NCBI GenBank assembly: GCA_017562135.1
Contig: QEYB01000895.1
Span: forward strand, 434,001-498,000
Direction: 5' to 3'
DNA length: 64,000 nt
Source of the DNA: Dipylidium caninum
Lineage: Eukaryota > Platyhelminthes > Cestoda > Cyclophyllidea > Dipylidiidae
Shown here: in pieces, positions 1 through 15,390 of the stretch
Position numbering within the stretch: the stretch's first letter is position 1
Layout: the number at the start of each line of letters is the position of its first letter
Notes under the pieces: model-generated
The model's input: only the letters and a program-made list of their open reading frames with translations
What the model was told of the DNA's origin: nothing
Databases searched by the model: none
Made by a program: the position numbers and the translations under genes

Positions 1-3000
1 TGACATATCACGTGCCTCGAGTGTTGAAGGCGCATCGCGAGGCGAGCCACCGAGCGGAGGGCGCCTGCCCCCCCAAAACGCCTCGCTCCCCAAGCCCGCA
101 TTCGGGCCCTCCCGGTGCTGTGTCACGGGACTCATTGCGTGGGCCCTTCGAGCGACGATCCTCAAATTCACTCTCCCCCTTACGCTTTTGCCACGGGACC
201 TGCGCACGCCCTCCCCCCGCGGCTCGCGACAGGGCGATCAGGCCGCGGGTCTGCGTCCTCAGGTGGCGGCCGGTCAATCACTTCTATGGAGCAAACAGTT
301 ATAACGAAGATCTTTCATTTGCTCACAAACTCCTCCTCACCGCAAACCTGCCAGCATACCCGCCGTTGCTCGTCTGGAGGGGACTGCAACCCCACCGAGC
401 GGTCGGTCGACTTGTCTCTTTCACGAATCAGGATTGTCGCTGCTCCCTCCTCATGCTCTCCAACGGGGAATGGTCCGCCGCCACAATTTCTTCCCCACCT
501 CGACTTCCCCCGACAGTTTGGAGTCACGAGCCTGGAAGGCAGCCATTGCGCGGAGTGGTGACAAGATGAGCTTGGGTTGGTTGAGGCAAACCAGAGCGAG
601 AGGGTTTGGCGCCTCCTCGCGCCCCGTTTAAAGCAGTGCAGGGCATGGCCGAGGCCCGAGACCCCGGGCGGAGGACGGAAGGAGTTTTCATGCGATGAGG
701 GCTTTGCATCCGAGTGGATCTCTCTAACCACAACCGAGAAACGTGCTCTCGCCACTGGGAGGGATAAACGACGGGCCTTTTGCCGGTCAAGGGATTTCAC
801 AACCGACTGGAGCCCTGAAGCTGTGTTGGGGCCCCACGTTCGAGGCTGGTTCCTCCTCTGTTGTCTCCTCGCGCAGCCGAGCGTGAGACAGACTGCTCGA
901 GGCGCTATCGACGGGGGTGAAGCAGCTCCCGGACTCTTTGGCCCCGAGACGGGATTTTTGTCCAACCGCATTGCGGAAGTGATGAAAGGGCGCAAGAAGT
1001 AGGGTTTAAAAGCGACTCCTCAGTTTACAGAACACTGACGGCACCTTCGACGAGATGGTTCTCTACCTTCTCTCGCGAACCAAGACGGTTGGGAACTTTT
1101 CCGCGGCTTCTTTGATTTACCCCTCTGTTACTTCCCTCGTTGCGCATTCCCAGCAGTGCTAATTCGACCAACCGAGACGACGACGACGAGGTCTAAAAAC
1201 TCGCCAGGTGGCTGCAGCCCCAAACCCACGGACAAGCCAAGGGCAATCAACTTAGCAGTTGCAAATCAACCATGACAAGCGCTGTCTTGAAGTGCAGTGG
1301 AAGGTGGCGATTTCGGCAGGAACCCCTTCAGTGTAGCAACGTAGCGCGGCTCGAGTTCCCTCGGGTGGTCACCACTCGACCCTAGTCGGCACTACTGATA
1401 AAAATACACACCTTCTTAAGTAGATCCACGTATGAACTGCATCGCCTCGGGGTGTGTAAGGCGTGCTAGGTGAACCGGCTGTCGTCGAGGCCCGCGAGGA
1501 GACGTTTGACGAGACTCTCGACTTGAGCGCAGTTGCACGTGCCACCGTCATCCTCCGCCGTGGCGACCTCCCGTGCCAGGCCCCGCCGCTGAATCACTGG
1601 GCCCTGAGCCGAGGCTTCTCCAGCCCCATCGGCCCTCGGCGCCTGACGCGTTGCAACCTGTCGGCAGAGTGGCGTGCAGCGCCTCTCCCTCAGCCGCCTT
1701 CACCGTCTCTCTCTCTCGCTCTCTGCGTGCGTGTGCCGGTGTGTGTCAGCGTGCGTGTGCCACCTCTGCCAGAACTTGCATGGGAGTTCCCACAGTCCTC
1801 CGCTTTACCCCTGGGACCGTCGCTTCATGCCGCGCTGGACCATCATTCTCCTTGCTAGGTGCTCCTACAATCCTGCAGAAGCGACAGGTCCTTCGATGGG
1901 CTAGTGCCCCTTTCCCCACACCTCACAGTCTCGCCTCATCGTGTCCCCGTGAGAGCGCCGACCCGTCACCTCCACGAGTAAGCTGAACTCTACGCTAGGT
2001 TGGCTGCGGGGATGTGGAATTCGCGTAGAGCGACCCTACGATTTGGGCTTCTGCCTGGTGGGACTGATAAGGCGAGGACGATGTGTTATTGGCTCCGCCA
2101 AAGCGAAACAAGAAGGAAGGAGTCAGTGTGAAGAGTCGACGTGTAATTAACACGGTTGGGAATCCACCAGGTGGCACTCGAGGCAGTCAGCACTGCCTCC
2201 ACGTGTCCGAGGGCCGCGCGTCGTGGGGAGACGGGCGGGCGGACGGGCGGGCGGGCGAGCGGGCGGGCGGGCGAGGGGACGCAGTCAGGAGTGGACCACG
2301 TAGGTTGGACCAGGAGCCTTCCGGATGAACGGGAACTGGTCGCGGATAGCCCGAAAGAAACCCCTCCTGTACCCCTTGCGCGGTGACTTTTTCTGCCGCT
2401 GTGATGCCTTTGATCGTCCAAAACACATTCCGAACAGCACCTCGAGGAAGAAGGTCAGACGCCCTTTTATGCAACTTCTTCCTTCGTATTTGCACCACAT
2501 TGTAAAGTAATTCGAGGCACCCCGGGCACATGATTACAAGTGTGGGATGCGAACGCCATAACAAGTGGTGTTCGCACCAAAGTCTCGTTGCATGCCGAGG
2601 CGGAGTGGCTGAATACCCCAACGCGGGGTGGAGCGTGGCAAACAGCTCCCCAGCGGAGAACAACGCCGCGGCGGGAGGGGCGGGGGCGTCTGGGCGTGAG
2701 GCCTCGGCCCACGTGTCTGCCGGCGGGTTTGATTGCTGCACCCGAGGGGCAGGTGACTCCACGAGTTTGCCTCCGCACGAGCTCGCGAGGCGGTCTCCGC
2801 TCCGCTCCGCGGGGACTCGCGGCGCCGCATCGCTGCGGGGCGGCGGGTGGCGGCCAAACAGCCTTCGTTCCGGCTGCTTCGAAGCCAATGTGAGGCTCCA
2901 AATTGGCTCCCTCTGCGCAGCGGTGGATGCCTACCAGTCTCTATTTCTTGCGCTTTCACGCATTCACGAGGTGTCTTTGAAGTTCCTCTTCCACGTCCTC

Positions 3001-6000
3001 CTTAGGTCCAACGTGTCAGCCTTCGGTCCATGCGGAGCTCCACAATTAAGTGACACTGTCACACAAGGCTACATTTAAAAACACTTCAACTTCTTAGGTC
3101 CTAAACAACGCGAGACCCAGGAAGGGTCACAAAGCAATGCAGTTAAAGTTCCGCCCCAGTTTCGTAAGTTTTACACACCACTTGAACCAACTTCGCCTCG
3201 CCAAAGGGATGTTTTTTTCCTTTGGACAGGTAAATATAGGCGGTTCGACCATTTCCTGCCCTGCTGCAGCCCATAAGGGGCGGGGCTAGATTACCTCCAT
3301 GTTTGCTCGTTTTGACGACTCCGCTGAAGCGAGGCAAACACGGTCAGGAAACGACTGTTCTGAGACACCTTGGCACCAAAGCAGCAGTTTGAGCCACCCG
3401 CGCCAAAGACGAGGCGGCATGTACGTTTCCTGTGAGGATTTTGGCGGCTTTTGCCCTGCCAAAGACAATTTACAGGGTGCCAGCATTTAAACATCGGTGG
3501 AAATATTTGGCTGTCAAGAATGAGGCAGACCCTGAGTACAGAGGCAGCGGCGCCTTCGGGTTCCGTCGTCTCGTCAGCGCTGCCGAGGAAGTCCATTAAA
3601 TTAGGCCTAAAAGCACTGCCGTCCAAAGTCATTTGACAGGGTGGTGCTCAGACTTTGGGATGTCCGGGATAACATTGCTAGACTCGGAGATTTAAAGGCC
3701 CTCCACAGCACACGAGCCACTCATTTAACCAGCACTTCTGACACTGCGAGTTTCTTCACTCTCTCGCTTCCCGGTGGACTTACGGTAGCGTAGGAGCCTT
3801 TATGAAATAAATCGAGTTGTCTGCCGCCAATGAGCAGAGCAGCACACCACTGAAAGGCGGCATCCACCTCCGCCTCGATGTCGACCGGTGCGGGCGAGGC
3901 GCTGTGCACACTCATGTCATCTCAGCTCGAGGCGACAAGAGCAGGGCGACTGCTGCGCGGGGTGGGGAGTCAAAGCGGCAGGGGAAGGAGCGCACCGAAA
4001 GGACGGAATAAGTCGCAGTGAGGCCTAAGAGAAGGGGCAAGGGAGCACGAGGAGGACTGCGAGGAGGGCACTTACCAGGTCAGCCGCCTTCACCCACATG
4101 CGGCGTTGTGAAGTGCCAGCGCTCAGCGCGGCCGTCAGAGGTGAGCGACAGCACCCACTCACACGCCAGTGGTTCGCCAACGTCACCCGCTCCGTGCTCC
4201 GCTGTGGCCTGCGCGACGTGGCAAGCAGGCTGCTTCTTCACCGCCTTGCGCACCGGTCTCCCTCGCGCCCCTCGCACGGTGGCAGGGGGCCTCGCGGCTC
4301 CCATTCAACTCTCCTTTTTTAATTTTCTGCCATGAATGAAAAGTAATATTTCGTGGTAAGATACGAAGTTAAAAGTAAAATAATGAACCATATGTTTAAA
4401 ATGCGGTGAGAAGCGTCGCCCTTGTTGTAGACTGTGAGTGTAATCAACTGGTTCTCGATTTCCCCCTTTCCCTGCGGTGCACAGTCAGCACTCCACGTGC
4501 ATATTGCATTAGGCAGGCATCGTGTTGTAAGTGGGAAACAAATTTTGTCCTGGACATCTTTCGACTCCAAAATGAATCCATTTAGTATGGGATTACCTGA
4601 CGCCAATGGTGACACATTGGAGAACAGAATGTTTTGGCAGCCAACAAGCCAAATCGTTGAAATCAGTGTACACGACTGACTGCCACCGACGGAGTAACTC
4701 ACCAAATAACCGTCTAACTGTGAAGCTCACAGAGCAAGATAGGCACAAGATCAGATGGATATTCACGCGATCTCCCGTGCCCCAAAACGTGCCGTCTTCG
4801 GTGAGGAGACGCCATTGCCAGTAACACTTCACCGAGTGTTTCCACCACTCCGAGCCCTCGACTTAATGCAATACTCAGTGGCACTCGCACATTACATATG
4901 TGACGAATTTAAGTTGTTGCCACTTAATTAGTGTAAAGTTATTTGTTCTTCCAAAACACTTCAGTTTGTAATTTCGAGGGGCCACAGGTTCTTCTTCGAG
5001 CATTGCAACTACTAGGCGCCAACAAGCTTTCTACCTATTACCAACACTCGGCAAGACGATATTTTTGTGAGATAGACGGACTGCCGTGAGTCGCCTACTC
5101 CTCTCGTCTCGTGTATAGACGATCGCATTTCACACTACCACACGAAATACACCAGCCATTTCGCCTTAAGGCTATCAGACATGGATTACGTCGACAACCT
5201 CGCTGTCCTACACCGAAGAATGGTTCTACTTATAAATAATGAGTAGCAGCGCAGAGCTCGCAATGTTGACGCCAACTTCAACCCGAGGCAAAACAATGAA
5301 CGTCCATTCCCATGCATGCATCACATGCATAAAGTGAAGAAAATCACAATAGGTTTCAGGACTTCCAACTTTTGGCTGACACCAACCCTCGATGACCGCC
5401 TCCCCATGAATAATCGCCAAATTTACTCAACTTAACCAACTGCAATTATGCAGTCTGGGCCGGTTCAGCGCTTCGCCAAAGACGCGACTCACCGGAGATC
5501 ATGCGTTCATTGACGGCCATGAACCGAGTTGGATAGTGGGGATTGAAGTAAAGTCCTTTCACTCTGACAGGAGTGCGGGCATGCACAAAGTGACGTCGCA
5601 TAAATTCGAGATAAATTATAAAGTAACGCCTTTCCACTCAAAGTTTACTACGCAACCGATGTCCACGACTCACATCTTCAGATGGTTGGCGCCCATCTGG
5701 CCTCTTCGCAGACAATAGTCTCTATCTAATTTGTGGAGCTCCAAAGGCGATTCCATTTATACACTACTTCGATACGTCCTCTCTGCCTTTTTATGACTGA
5801 ACCACGGGAAATAAATAAAAAACGTCAGAGGCATTAAAATTGCACACCTCTTAATGACACAACAAATACACTGCCCCTTACCGTGTGGGGGGATTTGACA
5901 GTTATATTTGCGCTCGTGTGAATTTATCTCGTGTAGTCCTTCCACCCGTTAAGTGGACTCCGAGTAACTTGCAGTTTACAAGCAAATAAATTGGCATACG

Positions 6001-7343
6001 AGTTCACAATTTTGCACTGGAGACGTGTCTACTTGGAGGTCGCGAAGAAGAGCTCTGCATTTGCACAACCGGTCTTGGGCACACCGCTCAGTATTGAGGC
6101 CGTAGCCCGTCAACCACCATTTCCTTTCCATTTTGGCTTGAGGTGAACTTAATCAGAACCCTTAACCCTTTAAAAGGTAAACTTTAGGCCATCGCCGCGT
6201 GCAGACCTCCAAGTAATTGTTGCGGTGACCAAGGGTACGGAGCCACTACTAGACTACTGGGTTTTACTCGATAAGCAGTGACTATAACCTCGGTGTGGTC
6301 AAATCTGTTGATTAAAATCATTTTGCTCGAGTCACTTCTCAAGCTTGCGGGAGGCTGTAGGGACGGAGAATCAACGAAATTAAAACTGCGAACTACTACA
6401 TTATACAACACCGTCTAAAAGCCTTCTGATAAGCGGAAATCAGCGCCCAATTGGAGTTTACAGCCAGGTCGGTTACACATATTTCAACCAGCCTAAACGA
6501 TACCATCATTTTGCCTCAAATGCAGCAAGTATTGTCCTGCGCAATTGAAACTTTGCTATAATATCTACCAACTAGTGAAATTCTAAACGCAGATAACCAA
6601 AGGCAAACACGCGAGGTCGCCGATCGGCCTCACAGGCTACTCATCTTATTGAATTTCGAGTCATGGCGGCGTCAGGCGCCTTCCACGTTGGAAACCACGA
6701 CTTCAACGAGCCAACCAATGGGATTTTGGTGCTTAAAGTGTGACTTAACAATGCGCAACTCGGCTCACCATGGCGTGGCATGGCATGGCAAAACCTACCG
6801 AGTATCGCAAGTGCTTTGTGCCTCGAAAACAACAGATCCAAATTACCACAAACCCCTTATGGATCCGATGTAGTTCAATAGCAAGAATCAGCAAGACTTG
6901 AGAAAAAACCCGGAGAATTCGAAAGTATGACATGTTAGAAGCACAGTAATGGCAACGGCTCCCCAAGCTTTTGAAGAAAATGACGCTATTAAGAACTCAG
7001 AAGTACTTAGAGGTTGTGAAAACTTGACCGATCTTAATGATTACAAAAGGTAAATGAATGGATCCAAAGTGGGATTCGTCGACGAAGTGCAACCGGGACA
7101 GAAAGGACATAAATTAGGATGTCGAAGATAGACGTCCTTCGACATGGTCATGAGTACAAATATTGAAACCGGGTGGATTCGAAAAGCACGTGAACCACCG
7201 CAATTATAAAGGGAGACGACGGGTATGTGAATAGAGTGTAGGTATATTCAAGCAAAACCACAAAGGTGCAAAACACAAGGTAAAATGAAAGTCTGCCGGA
7301 GATGGGTGCTCGTGATAGTAGGGCAAAAAGGACGCCAAGGAAT
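1..7343. other. Region without a supportable gene; GC-rich islands then AT-rich DNA
   Basis: About the first 4.3 kb is GC-rich and CpG-rich, with dense islands around 1-1000 and 2200-2900. The many open frames there lie on both strands, are rich in Arg, Pro, Gly and Ser, and match no family I know, which is what GC-rich noncoding DNA gives. From about 4320 the DNA turns AT-rich. A 128-codon minus-strand frame (4319-4705) with a hydrophobic tail is the only stretch with protein-like composition, and it is discussed under findings. I see no rRNA, tRNA or transposon. Confidence 0.5.
2231..2277. repeat. GGGC-rich simple tandem tract
   Basis: About 47 bp of near-perfect 4-bp units (GGGC with occasional GGAC or GAGC) inside a GC-rich island. 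Runs of three G recur every four bases, so the plus strand could form G-quadruplexes. Open frames crossing it are low complexity and not credible as genes. Confidence 0.8.
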
Positions 7344-9770
<2,427 letters not shown>

Positions 9771-11863
9771 TTATTTTATTGCTTCATAGTTGGATGATAA
9801 TGCTCTTAAGGCCAGTTTAAGCTGAGTAATAAGCGGGTCAGGTGAAAAAGGTAGAGATCCTGTAGATTTTAACGCCTCTAAACTCTTCACGAGGCTGATC
9901 ATAACGCGCCCAACGCGTTCCCTGTTTAACTGTAGCCATAGCGAGGAGGGGTAGCCAGAGTGCCGCTGCGTACCGTCGATGGCACCTTTGGCCAAACGCT
10001 TAGAGTATGTCAGGAGGTAGGCGAGGCAGTCTGTCTCTGGAGATACCAGCCAATCAACCAAAACGTAGTGATCAAAGTCTATCAACTGCAGGAGATTCAC
10101 AAATAAGTCGTGTGCAGATGGCACTTTCAACTCATTTCTCCATCTAAGGACAATTAAATACCACTAAATTAAGTACCAATAACTTTCGACAATTAAATTC
10201 TGATCAATTTTCGGTGAAGGGAAGTTGACGGCAAAAATTAAAAACCGCCACCGGAAATATTACAAAAGCATTAACTATTAATGACAAGAAAATTCTCAAG
10301 TGCATTAATCGGAAATAAAGGACGAGGTGCATACCCTGTCTTCATAACTTCGTTTTCAACCAGGAGAAGAGTTAGCAACATTCGGAAAAGTAAAACATCA
10401 TCGCATTGAAATATGGTGACAAGGTCTTTGCTCGATATTGCCAAATGGGATATCGTGTTTGACAGACGAAGACCAAAGATTTCTAGAAATATGAATGATT
10501 AAGAGAGCAATGTAAAAACGCAAACTTTATAACATTAAAAGTGTCTCACTTGTTGCAAACAACACACGAGCCGTCGTGTAGAGGAAAAGTCGACGGCATC
10601 GAGGGCTAAAATTGAAGGGATTGTCTTCAGGACTGTTTGATATCCAGTGAGCCAAGTCTGCACTGCTTACAAGGGAGAGAAGTTCAGCACGCAGGCAATC
10701 ATCAACATGATACGCTTGCGGTTCAAGTGAAAAAGACCAGTTATTGTAAAAGATTATTTCAACCGTCTTTTGAAGAAGCCTGATCAAAATATATTCAATA
10801 TGCGCTGGCAGTTCTATCAGTAAAATAATAATGTCTTAGTTAGTCTCACTTTTGTCAAGTGTATGAAGAAGGAGCAAATATGTTTCCTAAAGATATCAAA
10901 AACAACTTCAGCGTTTACGTTAAGCAAGTGAGAGATCAATTGATGGTGCTCGTTTCCAGTCAAGAACACAGCCTTTAGAAAGCTCTTCCAGCATCTGAGG
11001 ATTTCGTGCAATTTCGCAGAACGAAAAAGTGTCGGACTACACACCTAAAAGAAGATATAAAATAATGAAACCCCAATTTACGTAACTGATACTTTATGAA
11101 ACAGTTTTAATCTGCACTACTAAACGAATGGTTGAGCATAGTGAGGTAAATGAACAGGACCCTTCAAGCCTCCGGAAGTAAATTTTCTCCTAAATATACT
11201 TCGAGTGGAAACATTTAGAAATTACCCAATCCTTTGTTAATTCTTCAGCCGTCATACGCAGAAACCTCCATCTGGAACCCAAACTCTCCAACGTACGTAT
11301 TTGGGGATGCGAATCTATCAATAAAGTGAGGAGCGATATGGGTTCACAGTCCTCAATCCGTCGCAGCATTTTCTCCGTAACCATTTTCTACAAAAAAGTG
11401 TGGACATGGTTTTTACAATCCATACAGACTTCAAGCGAATACGTATAAAATAGCGGCGAATGTCACAAAATTAAATTGAACTTGGGCTACATTGACTTCA
11501 GTTATTCCGGGGATAAGTTCGAGTACTAATTTCAAATTTTAAAGCTTATGGGTACTATAAAATAAATCACAGACATTTACAACTACATTGTTCCAGAAAA
11601 AAGGCATTTAAACGCAGGTAAACCCTTTATGGCCAATCATAAGTTTACCACAAATTAACAACCTCATGGTAAAAGTTTGATAATAGTTTGCGAAGAAGCC
11701 GCTGAGCAAGAATGAAAAGTGGTGGATCGGCTGTTTGCGCAGCCCATGAAATTAAGGTGTCAACGCAGGTTGCCGGACAACGGGACAATTCCTCGGCGTT
11801 AAAGTATTTAACCGCACACTGGGACGTCCTCAAGCATTCTAATGCAAAAGCATTCTCTTCCAT
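9771..11863 (-). CDS. LINS1: Lines homologue (LINS1)
   Basis: Homologue of Drosophila Lines and vertebrate LINS1, helical repeat proteins tied to Wnt/patterning signalling. Coding exons by frame and splice sites: 11663-11863 (leader from 11869), 11226-11387, 10919-11044, 10850-10886, 10550-10813, 10335-10482 and 9771-10137. Two introns are 32 and 36 bp. The joined frame gives about 434 residues. The last exon holds the conserved Lines C-terminal block: FVNLLQLIDFDHYVLVDW followed by SPETDCLAYLLTYSKRL. The preceding exons are leucine-rich helices (ETYLLLLHTLDKKLPAHI; LVTIFQCDDVLLFRMLL). The 11663 donor (gttgtt) is weak but keeps frame. The protein is much shorter than the vertebrate one, so upstream exons may be missing. 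Against that, an acceptor-like tag sits 6 nt before this ATG and I see no further in-frame ATG up to about 12060. A CCAAT element at 12338-12342 may mark the promoter. Confidence 0.85.
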
Positions 11864-11871
11864 CACAGTCT

Positions 11872-13960
11872 ACAACGGATTTTTCAGCAATAAAGAAATG
11901 CGTCGAACAGACGAAGATTAAAGAAAAATAGAGCTAGGATACAGACTTTGTGCAATAATCAACGAAAGTGATTAGTATAAGGTCACGCCAAACACCCCCA
12001 AAGACGACACAAAAGCCGAATAAACGGTACTCAAGATTCAGACGCAAACGTGTAACAGTTCAGTCCGATAATAAGGCTTAAAAGTAAAAGTGTTGACCTA
12101 ATTTGCGAAGGTCTAGAGCTACGGAGGTGTTTCCGTCGTAGTTGTCAGTCAACTACTTGAGTACTGATAAGACTGGAAGCGTAAGATGCAATAACGCATG
12201 TCAATTAACTTGCATCCAGCTTCAATAATGGTGACATCACCTAATCCACACAAGATATGCAGTTTGCCCGGGTCCGCGGTGGAAGTTTTGGGTAAGTCAA
12301 GACTTCTTATTCAGCTCGGTGAAGTCGCTCGCATCTGATTGGTTGATATCACCTACAATGTTACAGGTTACTCCACTAATTTTTTCCATAAGTTATATTC
12401 TTAAGCGCAGAAATTTCGCTTGATTTTTTCGTGTTTACCCGTAGTACACAATCAGTGGTTTTTTGAAACATATTGTTGGGAAGTATGTCTGGCTAAGAGA
12501 GAAAAGAGTCTTAAGTGCCGGAAGAGAAACCTTCAACTACGAAAGCTGAAATTAGTGTCTGGGTCAATCAAAAAAACAATTACATATTTTAGCCATAGTA
12601 TTTTTTCTAGTGAGGTTGCGAGGATCAATCAGTGATTTATTGGGTTATATTGGATAAGTTGTCCACCTTATCCAGTTAATGATATCGAAGAGTTGTGCCT
12701 AGTCCCCAGCCAGGAAAAGATAAAATGTAATGGCACTAAATTTACTCTTGTTCAAATTCCTGCTCATTTTCCACGTTCTTCATTACGAATATGTATAGAG
12801 ATCGTGAATCCCTATTCCTTGCCCCAAACATTACTTCATTCACTTTGCAATCAAATCATGTGAAAATGAGTGGTTCTTATGGGAAACACAAAGTGTGTAC
12901 GTGCTCGGAGTATAATATTTGACAATCGCACTAGCTGACGGCGGGGTGCGCAAGTCCACCCATGCCTGCCTCGGTGCCTATTGTGTTCCCCGCAGCTCCT
13001 TGCGCGAAAATATACCTAACGAAATTTCTCCCGTGATGATGTCTAGTTCTAGAGTGAAAGGATAGAACTCATTAGTACTTGCAAATCTGTCTGTGGTGTT
13101 ATACCAATGCACCTTTGGTCAAATCTTGCGAGTAATTTAGCCTCCATGGTTCTAGGTGCGGTAATTATCGGAAAAGTCTTAAGCACCATTGCCAAGAACC
13201 ACTACACCTTTGAAAGTACCTTGGTTAGCCAACAGCGAGGAACTTTCAGTTCTCGTCCTTATTTGCTCGAACATAAAAGTTGTGCGCTATATTTAGGAAA
13301 TTTGGATAATTTTGCTTAAGCATGGCGTAGTTTGCTTTTTCTGCTAATGTTTCAAGGCGGTTCGAGAGCCAGAAAATCGGCGGCAAATGAACACCCTCGT
13401 GAACCCACTTGTTCTCAGCATAACGGCTGCTATTTTGAAATCCCCATAGCGCCCGAACATTACCTCCCAGAAACAGACATTCGTATTTGATTGTTAACAG
13501 AAGGAACTAGGAAGCGGGACCCTCACAAAATAATCATTTTCCCGTATCTTCACGTAGGCCTAGCTTGTAATAATAACCTAGTAGTATGATACACACAGTA
13601 CGGTTTTGCTTTGCTTAGACGGGCAAAGCTTCTTATACCTTCATCCGCTTGTAATATTTGCGTAATACAATGTCCTCTACATGCACTAGTTTCGGCCAAC
13701 TGGGGTAAGAACATCTATAAGAGCGATAGTGCAACAGTTCTACAAACATCCATCACAGCTGATGCGATCACCTGCCAAATAATTATCACTTCCATTCGAC
13801 GCTTAGAGAAGCTTGAAAAACCAAACCCTTACGCTACCCTGATTAAATTTGAAACAAACAAATGAAAAGGAATGAAGTTATCATGAGATAGAAGCACTTA
13901 ACAAACTGCCTACGTAAATGACATTTGCAAATGCTCAAATTCGCGGGCTGCGCAAATTCT
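11872..13960. other. Intergenic region between divergent LINS1 and GAPDH
   Basis: No supported gene. A GC-richer patch at about 12260-12345 with an inverted CCAAT box (12338-12342) is the likely LINS1 promoter. An 84-codon plus frame at 13611-13865 has no recognisable family. The rest is AT-rich. Confidence 0.5.
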
Positions 13961-13970
13961 CTGTCGCGCA

Positions 13971-15281
<1,311 letters not shown>

Positions 15282-15384
15282 GCATTTCGCTGGAGAGGGT
15301 AACGACTCCCACTTAATAGTTGTCGTAATACAATCCTGTCAAGTAATGATTGCTTGGCACGTAAACCCACTTTCATGGTAATAT

Positions 15385-15390
15385 AATAAA
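15385..15390 (+). terminator. Polyadenylation signal of GAPDH
   Basis: Canonical AATAAA about 104 nt after the GAPDH stop codon, on the same strand. Confidence 0.75.

Noticed and set aside
315..995. 226-codon minus-strand frame in the first kilobase
   Set aside because: GC-rich DNA with open frames on both strands, Arg/Pro/Ser-rich, no motif, no splice partners or family match.
2187..2888. 233-codon minus-strand frame
   Set aside because: It runs through the GGGC tandem tract and is Pro/Arg low complexity; shadow frames exist in four other frames.
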